Of a stretch of DNA of 29,949 bases, positions 13,603-22,609 are shown piece after piece; positions within the stretch are counted from its first letter, which is position 1; every line of letters starts with the position of its first letter. A program made the translations under genes and the position numbers. Location of the stretch: contig CAYJVM010000009.1 in NCBI GenBank assembly GCA_964373665.1, forward strand, positions 1 to 29,949, read 5' to 3'. This DNA is from JACOWB01 sp964373665. GTDB taxonomy: Archaea > Aenigmatarchaeota > Aenigmatarchaeia > CG10238-14 > SCSR01. The notes under the pieces are model-generated. The model did not search any database. It was not told where the DNA came from and saw nothing but the letters and a program-made list of their open reading frames with translations.

Positions 13603-14511
13603 ATGTTCGATAAGATCATCTTGATAAACAAGGTAATAAATGCTTTGCAGGACAACGGCTATGATACTTTTGTAACTCACGGATCTTTCGACATCGTTGC
13701 AAGGCAGGAGAAATTAATGCTTATCAAGACGCTGATGAATATTGATGGGCTTGAAGAGTCTCACGCCAACGACCTAAAGGCGGTGTCGTATTTTTTATCC
13801 GCACATCCTTTCATTGTGTCAATCAAGAACAACCGCGAACATCTCAGCGACGAGACAGTGTATTCGAGATTTGATGTGCCTGTGATGACGCCAAAGCTGT
13901 TCAGGACTATGATCGAGGATGACGAGCTTGCAGTTTCACAGTCGTCGAAAGGAAGGCATACGCATGAAATCAATACGTTCGACTTGAAGGAAAGGAGGAA
14001 AGAGTTGGGCCTTACCCTTGATGGGCTGGCAAAAAAAATTGGCATTTCGAAAAAAGCGATGTATGAGATTGAGAAGAAGAGGGTCAACCCGCAGAAAGAA
14101 ACTGCCAGGTCTTTAGAAAGGATTTTAGACACAGACCTTCTAATGCCTTATGAGATGAGATATGGAAACGCCATTTATATCAGACCCAGCGGCGCATTCC
14201 AAAAATTCGTGAGCAGAGAATTTGTCAGAATAGGGATTGACAATTCGTCGGTAAGATCCGCGCCGTTCGAACTCATAGGAAGGCATGATTATCCATTGAT
14301 AGCGAGCCTGTCCGACACGCCATATAAAGTAAAGCGGGGAATAGCGGAGATGAAGAGCCTGTCGGAATTCATTTCTTCGAAAACCGTCGTGATTTCAAAA
14401 AGATACGTGAGAACTTCTCTTGAAGGGATAGCGGTTGTTTCTGAAAATGAGCTGAATGGGATTGGAAGTTCCGGCGAACTGGCAGAAATTATAAGCGACA
14501 GGACGCCTTAA
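13603..14511 (+). CDS. COG1395-type HTH transcriptional regulator
   Basis: A protein of about 302 residues from the archaeal family of predicted regulators with a central XRE-like helix-turn-helix. The N-terminal 110 residues form a mixed domain with a conserved IVARQEKLMLIKTLMNIDGL segment. The helix-turn-helix spans about residues 130-190 (LKERRKELGLTLDGLAKKIG, then SKKAMYEIEKKRVNPQKETA). The C-terminal 110 residues include a second alpha/beta domain with PFELIGRHDYPLIASLSD. The ATG at 13603 is chosen over the upstream ATG at 13567, which abuts the tRNA gene, because the TATA box at 13572-13578 would place transcription start at 13603. The regulated genes are unknown. Confidence 0.85.
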   Translation: MFDKIILINKVINALQDNGYDTFVTHGSFDIVARQEKLMLIKTLMNIDGLEESHANDLKAVSYFLSAHPFIVSIKNNREHLSDETVYSRFDVPVMTPKLFRTMIEDDELAVSQSSKGRHTHEINTFDLKERRKELGLTLDGLAKKIGISKKAMYEIEKKRVNPQKETARSLERILDTDLLMPYEMRYGNAIYIRPSGAFQKFVSREFVRIGIDNSSVRSAPFELIGRHDYPLIASLSDTPYKVKRGIAEMKSLSEFISSKTVVISKRYVRTSLEGIAVVSENELNGIGSSGELAEIISDRTP

Positions 14512-14683
14512 AGCATTTAAACTGAAAATCACTTTCCTATGCTCTCTGACGCTATGCGTAGGCTGCAATAAGCCCTTCGGTTACCTGAGTCAAAGCTTTT
14601 AGGCACATACTTCCCCACAACCGTACAAATTATTACTACGGTGTATAAAAACATATCCGCCTTTTTAATTTTATAGATAATGT
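14512..14683. other. Intergenic stretch, possible structured RNA
   Basis: There is no credible reading frame. The segment 14535-14625 is more GC-rich and structured than other gaps: ACGC-TAT-GCGT forms a short hairpin and other pairings such as CCTGAG/TTTAGG are possible. GTATAAAAACA (about 14643-14653) is a TATA candidate for the coiled-coil gene at 14684. I could not match it to SRP RNA, RNase P RNA or a box C/D or H/ACA RNA; a small RNA on either strand remains possible. Confidence 0.3.
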
Positions 14684-15964
14684 ATGAGTCTATTCGATCG
14701 ACTATTTAGGAAGAAAGAAGCAGAGCTACCACAAAAGAAATCTTATGACTCTCAGGATTTGCAGAGAATTGTCTCAAGCAAAAGCGTGGACATGGAGAAC
14801 TCTTTCAAAACAGCCGCAGCGGGAAAATACAGCGAGATAGTGTCATTGGTCAAAGACATCGAATTGAAGCTTGGCGAGTTTGACAGACACCGCATAGATT
14901 CAGAAAGGATAGATCCACGCTCCTTTCAGATGCTGATTGGGAACAAAAAAGTCATATTCGCAAGAGTGCACGAGATGTGTGCGGTATTGGGGGCAGACAT
15001 GGGTGAGGACGCTGACACGATAATAAAATATTACGGCAGATCTCGCTCCAAAATCATCGAGACCGTATACAATACTGTGGAAAATTACAAGAAGATAGAG
15101 CAGTTCTTCGAGAGCACGCTAGATCCCATAATGAGGAGTGTGAACAAGGTCGCATCCGTGATAGAATCTTTCCAACCAGAGATAAACAGTTTTCAGAAGG
15201 AAAATGAGGCGATTGCTTCAATAAAGGCTTCGATGGAGAGAATGGAAAAAATGATTTTAGAAAAGGATGCAATGTATCAAAGAAGAGCTGTTGCTGAAAA
15301 AAAACTTCTTGGACTGGGGGCTCAGATGGATGATTCGAAAAAACGCTTGAGCGATATTCTATCTTCGGAAAATTACAGAAAATTCCTGAAACGCGTTGAT
15401 ACAAGGGACGAAATAAAAAGCAGGTTGGATGATAACATGGCCATGGTAATTAGCAATATCTCGCCATTTTCAAGAGCCGTGAAAAAATTCCTGAAACTTG
15501 TGGAAGATGGCGAGGTTGAATACAAAGACTCATACGAGTTGATGGACATTATGGAAAACTATACTATGAATGATAGGACTGTTCCAGTGGTCAAAAACGC
15601 CTTTACCAAAATGCATTCCGTGATGGACAGGCTAAACCTTAAGGAGGACATCGCAAAGAAAGTGGATAAAAAGATCGTTGATGTGTTAGGCTCAAACACG
15701 CTAGAGCACATCTATCAGTTGCGCTTGACGCTTCTTCGTGAATTGGAGTTGGCAGAAAGTATGGTGTCATTGAACACACCACCGGAGAAATATGATGTTG
15801 AAATGATGTTGGATGGCCTTAATTCAAACATAAATTCTGTGACGGCTGACCTAAATGAGCTAGTTCAAAATTTGGAAAATACAGACAAGATGATAGAGGA
15901 GTTGAAGCAAGAAATAACTCTCACATTCAAAGAAATCATAGACGATGAGTTTACAATAAGATAA
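14684..15964 (+). CDS. Large coiled-coil protein of unknown function
   Basis: A 426-residue soluble protein without a signal peptide or membrane helix. It begins with a short basic amphipathic segment (MSLFDRLFRKKEAE) that could touch the membrane. A helical region follows (about 50-170). Long coiled coils run through about 175-240 (KENEAIASIKASMERMEKMI, then KKLLGLGAQMDDSKKRLSDI) and 370-415 (NINSVTADLNELVQNLENTD). It resembles an archaeal structural or scaffolding coiled-coil protein but matches no family I know. It has its own TATA candidate and stands alone between the regulator and a transposase relic. A cytoskeletal, segregation or membrane-linked role is possible but not supported. Confidence 0.75.
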   Translation: MSLFDRLFRKKEAELPQKKSYDSQDLQRIVSSKSVDMENSFKTAAAGKYSEIVSLVKDIELKLGEFDRHRIDSERIDPRSFQMLIGNKKVIFARVHEMCAVLGADMGEDADTIIKYYGRSRSKIIETVYNTVENYKKIEQFFESTLDPIMRSVNKVASVIESFQPEINSFQKENEAIASIKASMERMEKMILEKDAMYQRRAVAEKKLLGLGAQMDDSKKRLSDILSSENYRKFLKRVDTRDEIKSRLDDNMAMVISNISPFSRAVKKFLKLVEDGEVEYKDSYELMDIMENYTMNDRTVPVVKNAFTKMHSVMDRLNLKEDIAKKVDKKIVDVLGSNTLEHIYQLRLTLLRELELAESMVSLNTPPEKYDVEMMLDGLNSNINSVTADLNELVQNLENTDKMIEELKQEITLTFKEIIDDEFTIR

Positions 15965-15968
15965 TATT

Positions 15969-16000
15969 GAATCAACGAATCAACGGCACTTTTAAAGTGC
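15969..16000. repeat. Tandem 8-mer and palindrome at the transposase junction
   Basis: GAATCAAC occurs twice in tandem (15969-15984). It is followed at once by the palindrome GCACTTT-T-AAAGTGC (15986-16000), which runs into the broken transposase frame. The repeats lie where an insertion or deletion joined the coiled-coil gene's 3' end to mobile DNA. The palindrome could also act as a terminator. Confidence 0.5.
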
Positions 16001-16610
16001 GAGAGCTCTTTTCAGCAAAGCGAAATTAGTAACTGAACGACCTAAAGAAATAATTAGTGATGGTTTACAAGCTTACGGAAAAGCCATAAAGAAAGAGTTT
16101 CCTGGTTGGTATACTACAGAGAAGAAGTTAAAGCATATTAGGTTGGCTTCCATTAGGGACAAAATACAGAATAACAAGATAGAACGTTTTCATGGTTCAT
16201 TTAGAGAAAGGGATAAAGTTTTGCGTGGGTTCAAGGAAGATTATGCTACTCAAAATATTTTGAGTGGGTTTTCTGTTTATTACAACTTTATTAGACCTCA
16301 TATGGGACTAGGTGGTTTCACTCCAGCCCAAGTTTCTAAAATTGATTTACCTTTAAATGGAGGTAACAGATGGTTAAGTTTACTCGTAAAAAGCATCGAA
16401 AGTAACGGTCATGGTATAAAGAAAGAAATCCCGAAAAAAAGGATTTACTTGATAGAGATCTTTGATAATGATGGTAATAAAATAGAACACGGTCACGGTC
16501 TTACTGTTAGATTCACAAACCATAAAAAGGCTGTAGATAGCTTGGAACTTTATAGAAGAAATTTCGAAGAACTCGGATACCGATTCGAGCTAAAAGAAGT
16601 TGAATTCTAA
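15996..16610 (+). pseudogene. N-terminally truncated DDE transposase, insertion-sequence relic
   Basis: The frame opens directly after a stop codon and has no start for 49 codons. It encodes the C-terminal half of a DDE (rve-type) transposase like those scattered in archaeal and DPANN genomes. IISDGLQAYGKAIKKEF holds the second catalytic Asp, NNKIERFHGSFRERDK the catalytic Glu, and YYNFIRPHMGLGGFTPAQ is the usual end of the core. The first catalytic Asp and the zinc or helix-turn-helix N-terminus are missing. An additional C-terminal domain of about 75 residues follows (KKRIYLIEIFDNDGNKIEHG). It cannot transpose by itself. DNA is AT-rich compared with the flanking genes. No intact terminal inverted repeat was found. 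Confidence 0.8.
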
Positions 16611-16676
16611 CTTATCAACCGATTCGCAACACCCAAAATTTCAACCTCTAATGCAACAGAACCAAAAAACGTAAAC

Positions 16677-16722
16677 CTTAAATATGTGTATGTGGGTATA
16701 TCTTATTTGTTATTTAAGGTGA
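16677..16722 (+). promoter_or_regulatory. Promoter and ribosome site of the thermosome gene
   Basis: CCTTAAATATG (about 16676-16686) would place the start point about 18 bases before the ATG. AAGGTGA (16716-16722), three bases before the ATG, is the best Shine-Dalgarno match in the window, so this abundant protein seems to be translated from a led mRNA, unlike most genes here. A second TATA-like box (GGTATATC, 16695-16702) lies between. Confidence 0.5.
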
Positions 16723-16725
16723 ACT

Positions 16726-18366
16726 ATGGCACAAGCAATGTTCGGTCAACTCGGAGGTCAGCCTGTATTAATTCTCCCAGAAGGGGCAATGAGGTCAACA
16801 GGCAAGGATGCTCAAAGGAACAACATAGCTGCAGCCAGGGCTGTTTCAGACGCTGTAAGAACAACTCTAGGCCCTAAAGGCATGGACAAGATGCTTGTTG
16901 ACTCTATTGGCGATATAGTAATCACAAACGACGGCGTCACAATTTTGGAGGAAATGGACATAGAGCATCCTGCTGCAAAGATGATGGTTGAGATTGCCAA
17001 GACGCAGAACGAGGAGGTCGGCGACGGGACAACAACTGCAGTAATAATTGCCGGCGAGCTTTTGAAAAAGGCAGAGGAACTGCTTGAACAGGACATCCAC
17101 CCGACAGTCATAACAAGGGGCTTTAGGATGGCAAAGGAAGAGACGTTGAAAATTTTAGAGCAGATAGCAAAGCCCATCTCTCTTGAAGATGCCGAAAGCT
17201 TGAAGAAAATAGCGATGACATCGATGTACGGCAAGTCCGCTGAAAAAGCTTCTGCGCATCTGGCTTCTGTTGTTGTGGATGCGATAAAGATGGTGGCCGA
17301 GAAGAGCAACGGCAAAGTCCATGTAGACACAGACAATATCAAAAGGGAGAAAAAGCACGGCGGCAGCTCCGAAGACACAGCTCTGGTGAGAGGCATTGTA
17401 GTCGACAAGGAAGTTGTGCATCCGGCCATGTCCAAGTCTATAAAGGACGGGAAGATAGCGCTTTTGGATGTTGCTTTGGAGGTCAAGGAAACAGAAACTG
17501 ACGCCGAGATAAGGATAACTTCACCCGAACAAATGCAGGCATTCATAGAGCAGGAGCAGAAGATGCTGAAGGATATGGTGGAAAAGGTTGTCAAGTCTGG
17601 AGCCAGCGTCTTGCTGTGCCAGAAAGGAATTGACGATATCGCTCAGCACTACCTGGCCAAAAAAGGAGTACTTTCATGCAGGCGTGTGAAAAAGTCGGAT
17701 ATGGAAGCCTTAGCAAAGGCTACTGGCGGAAGAATAGTCTCTAACTTGGACGATCTGTCATCTGAAGATCTTGGTTATGCAAAGCTTGTCGAAGAGAGAA
17801 AAGTCGCTGGAGAGGCGATGACATTTGTCGAAGAGTGCAAGGATCCAAAAGCAGTTACAGTTCTTGTAAGAGGCTCAACAGAGCATGTTGTTGATGAGAT
17901 AAACAGAAGTATAGAGGATGCGATAGGGGCTGTAGGCTCGGCCCTGGAGGAGGGAAAGATTGTTGCCGGCGCAGGCTCGCCTGAGGCTGAAATCGCGAAT
18001 AGATTGAGAAAGTTTGCTGAAAAGTTCTCTGGAAGGGAGCAATTGGCGATAAAAGCTTTTGCTGATGCAGTCGAAGTAGTTCCCAGAAGCCTTGCAGAAA
18101 ATGGCGGCTTGGATCCAATAGACACATTAGTTGAATTGAGAGCAGCCCACGAGAAAGGAAACGTTACTTTTGGCGTCGACTTGAATAGCGGCAAGGTCAG
18201 CGATGCCCTTGTATCAGGAGTCATCGAGCCATTGAAGGTAAAGACGCAGGCGATAAAATCTGCCGGAGAAGCTGCAGAGATGATATTAAGGATCGATGAC
18301 GTGATAACCGCAGGAAAGCTGTCAAAGGGTCCGGCAATGCCGCCTGGAATGGACCACGAAGAGTAG
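16726..18366 (+). CDS. thsA: Thermosome subunit (group II chaperonin)
   Basis: A 546-residue group II chaperonin that forms a double-ring cage and folds proteins using ATP in the cytoplasm. The ATP site is seen in LGPKGMDKML (48-57), NDGVTIL (68-74) and GDGTTTAV (99-106). The apical domain (about 215-365) holds the built-in lid segment. The C-terminal equatorial domain has AGAGSPEAE, then NGGLDPIDTL and the conserved GVDLNSGKVSDAL. The C-terminus is short (PAMPPGMDHEE) and lacks the long GGM repeat. Only one subunit gene lies here; the ring may be homo-oligomeric or use another paralogue elsewhere. Its strong ribosome site and separate promoter fit a highly expressed gene. Confidence 0.97.
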   Translation: MAQAMFGQLGGQPVLILPEGAMRSTGKDAQRNNIAAARAVSDAVRTTLGPKGMDKMLVDSIGDIVITNDGVTILEEMDIEHPAAKMMVEIAKTQNEEVGDGTTTAVIIAGELLKKAEELLEQDIHPTVITRGFRMAKEETLKILEQIAKPISLEDAESLKKIAMTSMYGKSAEKASAHLASVVVDAIKMVAEKSNGKVHVDTDNIKREKKHGGSSEDTALVRGIVVDKEVVHPAMSKSIKDGKIALLDVALEVKETETDAEIRITSPEQMQAFIEQEQKMLKDMVEKVVKSGASVLLCQKGIDDIAQHYLAKKGVLSCRRVKKSDMEALAKATGGRIVSNLDDLSSEDLGYAKLVEERKVAGEAMTFVEECKDPKAVTVLVRGSTEHVVDEINRSIEDAIGAVGSALEEGKIVAGAGSPEAEIANRLRKFAEKFSGREQLAIKAFADAVEVVPRSLAENGGLDPIDTLVELRAAHEKGNVTFGVDLNSGKVSDALVSGVIEPLKVKTQAIKSAGEAAEMILRIDDVITAGKLSKGPAMPPGMDHEE

Positions 18367-18459
18367 AATTTTCACCGGTATGTAGGTAACTGCCGTTTGT
18401 TTTCTAAATTCCAGTTTGAAAAGCTTTTATTCCACATTTCCAAATAATAATAAGACAGC

Positions 18460-18906
18460 ATGCCTCGAAGAGACGACGAAGTAGAACTTCCTTATTCGCC
18501 TGTTAAAAGATGGGAGAGAAGAGTTGAAGCGCACGACTATAGGGAGTCTGAAATGCGCGAGTTTTTCCGCGAGCTTATAACAATAATCAAGATGAATCAG
18601 GAAATCGTTGACGAGATGGTGAAAGCAAATGATGTGCTAAGGATAGAAATCTCCAAGCTGCCAGCGAGGCTGGACGAAGTTTCCAAGAACATGAACGAGT
18701 TAATCACTTATGTCAAGGCGGCCGCCGAAGAAGAAAGGGTGGGGTACACAGGCACGGCAACGTCTACGACTAGAATCGACCAGTTGATAGAGCTCAACAA
18801 AAAACTTGTCGAGACCAACGAGAACATAAATATAGTGCTAGACTCTATAGACAAGAGACTCAAGAGACCTCTGCCGCCACCCCCCTTTAGACCGCTAGTT
18901 AGATAA
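18460..18906 (+). CDS. Coiled-coil protein at the head of the pilus operon
   Basis: A 148-residue soluble protein with no signal peptide. Residues about 28-78 and 105-140 form heptad-rich helices (KMNQEIVDEMVKANDVLRIE, IELNKKLVETNENINIVLDS). The C-terminus is a proline run (LPPPPFRPL). Its position, 31 bases before the first pilin-like gene and on the same strand, suggests that it is a cytoplasmic partner of the filament machine, by analogy with the FlaC/D/E-type accessory proteins of archaella; I see no sequence match to those. A GCTTTTATT box near 18423-18432 could be the operon promoter. Confidence 0.75.
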   Translation: MPRRDDEVELPYSPVKRWERRVEAHDYRESEMREFFRELITIIKMNQEIVDEMVKANDVLRIEISKLPARLDEVSKNMNELITYVKAAAEEERVGYTGTATSTTRIDQLIELNKKLVETNENINIVLDSIDKRLKRPLPPPPFRPLVR

Positions 18907-18937
18907 AAATAGAAATGCAAATAACCTTATCGATTTT

Positions 18938-19588
18938 ATGAACAAAGCAGTGTCGACAATCGTTTCCGCTGTCATCATAGTCGCGATAACCATAGGCTTG
19001 ACGGGAACGGCGCTTATCTGGGGCAAACCCCTTATAGAAAAAAGACAGGAGGCGACTAGTGTTGAAAGGGCGTTCACGAAATTCAGCCAGAACAACCCAA
19101 GCTCTTTGCCGAAGCTGATAGAGGACGTGGCCAATAACAGGGGCACCAATACGTTCACAGTCGACTCCAACGGCGTTTGGTTGCTGAATGAGAATAAAGA
19201 TTATATCGAATACAACTTCACCAGCAAGACATCGAACATAGCTGTAGGCACTGCCAATCCGGTGTCATTGACATCCGGCGTCCAGTGCACGCCGGCACCA
19301 TCGCCAAAAAACGGCACTCTCGGACAGGACAGCGCATCAGTAGTCTGCGCAAGCGCAAGGAGTGAAGGCGGTGTGGTGCACATATCCTACAGGATTTACT
19401 TTAGGGAAATTTACGACAACCCTCTAAGTCCAACGCCCAACGGCTTTAAGATAGATTTAATCAGGGATCCTACAGGCCTTCTTGCATCCTCGGGAAACAC
19501 TGTGAGGATTTCCTTTGACAGCAGCACCGAGCAAACCGTCAGCGGCGTAAACTTAATTACAAAGAAAATAAAAATCTTACTTGTATGA
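18938..19588 (+). CDS. Type IV pilin / FlaG-like protein
   Basis: A 216-residue protein with a very short basic lead (MNK) and a hydrophobic helix (AVSTIVSAVIIVAITIGLTG, about residues 4-24). This is the AVS-type archaeal pilin N-terminus that packs into a filament core and is cut by a prepilin peptidase just before the hydrophobic helix. The outer domain is beta-rich, with two cysteines (VQCTP, VVCAS) that could form a disulfide. Archaellin, FlaF/FlaG and pilin relatives share this layout; which one it is cannot be decided from sequence. The stop overlaps the next gene's start as ATGA. It is the first secreted component of the operon. Confidence 0.8.
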   Translation: MNKAVSTIVSAVIIVAITIGLTGTALIWGKPLIEKRQEATSVERAFTKFSQNNPSSLPKLIEDVANNRGTNTFTVDSNGVWLLNENKDYIEYNFTSKTSNIAVGTANPVSLTSGVQCTPAPSPKNGTLGQDSASVVCASARSEGGVVHISYRIYFREIYDNPLSPTPNGFKIDLIRDPTGLLASSGNTVRISFDSSTEQTVSGVNLITKKIKILLV

Positions 19589-20007
19589 AAAAGTCTCAGG
19601 CGCTTGTGATACAGTTCGTGATGTTCGTCGGAATAGGTCTCGCGTTTTTTCTCGCAGCGGCGAACTTGATCAGGCTGCAGTCCGATTTCATAAAGGGCGA
19701 CATACTGAGCGCGGCGTCTGACCTTGCTGTGGAGCAAATGTCCGCCAATTCCATTATAGCCGTAAGTTCCTGCAAGTCGTGCGACCAGGTGAGCCTGAGG
19801 TTCGAAGTCGAGCGGATAACGGACTATAGCCCGAATGTGGGGTTTGATGCTGACCTGACGCTCTCAATAGAGCCGGAGAACAAGGTCGTCAGATCCTCGA
19901 TGCACAATCTAAAACATTCTGTCCAGCTACAGCCTAGCACAGTTTCAGCGATCAGACCGGTAATTTTAACATACGAAAAGCTAAAGAATAATCTAGTGGT
20001 TTCATGA
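19585..20007 (+). CDS. Minor pilin-like protein with a CxxC pair
   Basis: A 140-residue protein with lead MKKSQ and an N-terminal hydrophobic helix (about 6-28, LVIQFVMFVGIGLAFFLAAA), followed by a small beta-rich domain. The motif SSCKSCDQV gives a CxxC pair on the outer side. The lead lacks the glycine before the helix of a textbook class III signal peptide, so it may be membrane-anchored without processing. Four-base ATGA overlaps join it to both neighbours, a sign of coupled translation with the ATPase. By position it is probably a minor pilin or an anchor that links the filament to the machine. Confidence 0.75.
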   Translation: MKKSQALVIQFVMFVGIGLAFFLAAANLIRLQSDFIKGDILSAASDLAVEQMSANSIIAVSSCKSCDQVSLRFEVERITDYSPNVGFDADLTLSIEPENKVVRSSMHNLKHSVQLQPSTVSAIRPVILTYEKLKNNLVVS

Positions 20008-21740
20008 AAACATCTTCTGCGGTTTTCAGAAAAATGGTGGAAGGGTACAGAAACTTGAAGGGGATAGGAAAAAAATCCCAGCAGCCAGAAAGAGGTCCGC
20101 AGAAAGAAGCCGCTCATGCTGGAGCCGACCACGAGGCACAGCTGACGCTCCGCCAAAAACCTCCACTGCGTGATATTCCAGGTATTTCCATACCGCGTCC
20201 AAAAAGGCCGTTAAAAATCGCCGGACTAAAGCCAGAGGAAAAGATACCAACGACTATGATATATCCTCTAATCCCGCGCTCACCCCAGAGGGGCGAACCC
20301 ATATACGCATACGCAAAAATCTTTTGGGACGATAAAAACAGTAGGTACTTTTACCAGCTTGTCGAGCCTCAGCTGACGCCAAAGCTCGTGGATATATACA
20401 ACAAAATAAAGGAAATGATCGAGCAGAGGCTTAACATAGACTTTACGAAAATTAAGAAAATAGAAGCCAAGCAGTTCCTGAACGAGCAAGTTAACGACCT
20501 GCTCAATTTCTTCAACTTGGTGTTGACACCTGCCGAGAAAACGATACTGAGGTATTATATACAAAGGGACTTTATGGGCTTGGGAATACTGGAACCATTG
20601 ATGCGGGATCCGAATATAGAGGACATAAGCTGCGACGGCATCGGCATTCCCATCTACGTCTTCCACAGGAATCCCAAAATAGGGTCTATAGCCACGAACA
20701 TAATGTTCGACAACGGCGAAGAGCTGGACTCTTTCCTTATCAAACTCGCACAGCTTAGCGGCAAGTCCATCTCCGTTGCCAATCCTCTGCTCAACGGGAT
20801 TCTGGCGGACGGATCGAGAATACAGGGAACCCTTGCAACGGACATTGCAAGAAGGGGCAGCAACCTTACAATAAGAAAATTCACCGAGGAGCCCCTGACG
20901 CCCGTCCATCTGATGAATTTCGAGACGATTGACTCTATTATGCTGGGATACTTGTGGTTCGTTGTCGACTATGGTTCGAGCATTCTGGTTTCAGGAGGGA
21001 CAGCAACAGGAAAAACGTCTTTCCTTAATGTAATATCACTTTTCATACGGCCTGAAAAGAAAATTGTCAGCATCGAAGACACAGGTGAGCTAAGGTTGCC
21101 GCACTCGCACTGGGTGCCTGCTGTCGCAAGGACTGTGATAAGCACCGAAGGAAAGGAAGAGGTGGGTATGTTCGAGCTGCTGAGGGAAAGCCTGCGCCAA
21201 AGACCTGACTATATCATAGTAGGTGAGGTGAGAGGAAGGGAAGCCTACATTCTGTTCCAGCAAATGGCAACAGGTCATCCAAGCATGGCAACAATCCACG
21301 CAGAGAACATAGATAAGCTGGTGGACAGGCTCACAACACCGCCGATATCGCTACCACCCACGCTCTTAAACAGCTTGGACATCGTGCTGTTTTTGTCTCG
21401 CCTGAGGCACAAAGGAAAGTTCATAAGGAAGGTGGTGGACATCGTGGAGATGATTGACTTCGACTTGATAAGGAACAAACCCATTGTGAACCACGTGTCG
21501 CAATGGGACCCCAAAACCGATAATTTCGAGATACTCAACAAAAGCATAGTTCTAAAGAGGATATCGGACTTGACCGGGCTGACCGAAAAGGAAGTGCAGG
21601 CCGAAATAGAGCGGCGAATCATCGTGCTGGACTGGATGAGAAGCAGGGGCATTTCAAATTACAGGGACATCCACAAGATTTTCGCCTATTACTACGCAAA
21701 TCCTGAAAATTTATTGTATGCGATACAAGGTGCAACTTAG
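20004..21740 (+). CDS. Type IV pilus / archaellum assembly ATPase (FlaI/TadA/GspE family)
   Basis: A 578-residue hexameric secretion ATPase that powers filament assembly at the cytoplasmic face. Residues 1-95 are a disordered basic and proline-rich lead. The N-terminal domain (about 100-300) has GILEPLMRDPNIEDISCDG. The ATPase core has Walker A GGTATGKTSF (331-340), the Asp box VSIEDTGELRLPH (355-367), Walker B RPDYIIVGEVRG (400-411) and the His box TGHPSMATIHAE (423-434). All catalytic residues are intact. The family includes archaellum motors and adhesive-pilus ATPases; no other archaellum-specific gene is recognisable here, so a pilus is at least as likely. It is followed by its two membrane partners. 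Confidence 0.96.
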   Translation: MKTSSAVFRKMVEGYRNLKGIGKKSQQPERGPQKEAAHAGADHEAQLTLRQKPPLRDIPGISIPRPKRPLKIAGLKPEEKIPTTMIYPLIPRSPQRGEPIYAYAKIFWDDKNSRYFYQLVEPQLTPKLVDIYNKIKEMIEQRLNIDFTKIKKIEAKQFLNEQVNDLLNFFNLVLTPAEKTILRYYIQRDFMGLGILEPLMRDPNIEDISCDGIGIPIYVFHRNPKIGSIATNIMFDNGEELDSFLIKLAQLSGKSISVANPLLNGILADGSRIQGTLATDIARRGSNLTIRKFTEEPLTPVHLMNFETIDSIMLGYLWFVVDYGSSILVSGGTATGKTSFLNVISLFIRPEKKIVSIEDTGELRLPHSHWVPAVARTVISTEGKEEVGMFELLRESLRQRPDYIIVGEVRGREAYILFQQMATGHPSMATIHAENIDKLVDRLTTPPISLPPTLLNSLDIVLFLSRLRHKGKFIRKVVDIVEMIDFDLIRNKPIVNHVSQWDPKTDNFEILNKSIVLKRISDLTGLTEKEVQAEIERRIIVLDWMRSRGISNYRDIHKIFAYYYANPENLLYAIQGAT

Positions 21741-22609
21741 TGAGCTTTTACACCAAAATAGCATTCAGGCTTTTTGGAGCGTTCAGCGACGAGTTGAGTA
21801 TTTTTTTCCCCGACCTTCCCGACGACATCAAGCGCGCCGGCATGCAGATCTCGACAAAGGAGTACATAAGCATTTGCATGATGACTGCGTTTCTGGTTTT
21901 GCTGGCCGAGCTTCCAGCGCTTTCCTTCGTCTTCGGATTTTTCTTCAAAAGCGCGGTAATTAGTGTCCTTACTGCAATAACTGTCTCTATAGTTTTAGCG
22001 ATTTTCATTTTCTACTTGTTCACAAAATACCCCAAAACCGTCATAGCGGAAAGATCCAAAAAGATAGATGCAATCATACCATTCGCTTCCCTTTTCCTCT
22101 CGACGGTCACGGCGACAAAGTTGCCGCTGGACAAGACTTTCAAGATTTTCGGCGAGCACAGCAACTACGGGGAGATAACAAGGCAAGTCAGGATAATGAA
22201 CAGCGATGTGGAAATTTTCGGACTGGACATCAACACTGCATTAAAGCGGGCAGTTGACAGGTCGCCGTCAAAAAAATTGAAAGAATTGTTTTGGGGAATC
22301 CTGTCCACCTCAATTTCCGGCGGAGACATCAGCCGATATTTAAGGGAAAAGGCCGAGACGCAGATGGATGACTACAAGAGGACAATAAACGAATTTTCCC
22401 AGAAAATCACTTTTTTCATAGAAATATACCTGACGGCCATAGTAATCGGTGCGATATTCTTCATTATATTGACTTCGCTGTTTTCCGGAATCGCCAATTT
22501 GGGTGCTGGCATACTCGTCCTGCAGTCGCTGATAATTTTCGTTTTCCTTCCCCTAGTCTCCATAATTTTCATTTTGCTGATCAAGATGTCTACACCGGCA
22601 GGCGAGTGA
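21740..22609 (+). CDS. TadC-like platform protein 1
   Basis: A 289-residue protein of the TadC/FlaJ/GspF platform family. Membrane helices lie at about 46-66, 68-92, 226-250 and 256-282. The cytoplasmic loop (about 95-222) carries the family pattern KLPLDKTFKIFGEHSNYGEI and a conserved ALKRAVDRSPSKKLKELFWG. Archaeal FlaJ is usually one long protein with two such units; here the second unit is a separate gene. The start is GTG overlapping the ATPase stop by one base (TAGTG). The platform anchors the ATPase and the growing filament in the membrane. The coupling of starts and stops implies that the ATPase and the two platform proteins are made in step. Confidence 0.9.
   Translation: MSFYTKIAFRLFGAFSDELSIFFPDLPDDIKRAGMQISTKEYISICMMTAFLVLLAELPALSFVFGFFFKSAVISVLTAITVSIVLAIFIFYLFTKYPKTVIAERSKKIDAIIPFASLFLSTVTATKLPLDKTFKIFGEHSNYGEITRQVRIMNSDVEIFGLDINTALKRAVDRSPSKKLKELFWGILSTSISGGDISRYLREKAETQMDDYKRTINEFSQKITFFIEIYLTAIVIGAIFFIILTSLFSGIANLGAGILVLQSLIIFVFLPLVSIIFILLIKMSTPAGE

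Noticed and set aside
14530..14640. SRP RNA, because the minus strand has CAGG...GAAGGG...GCAGCC
   Set aside because: The spacing and the symmetric internal loop of SRP helix 8 do not fit, and the gap is too short for a full SRP RNA.
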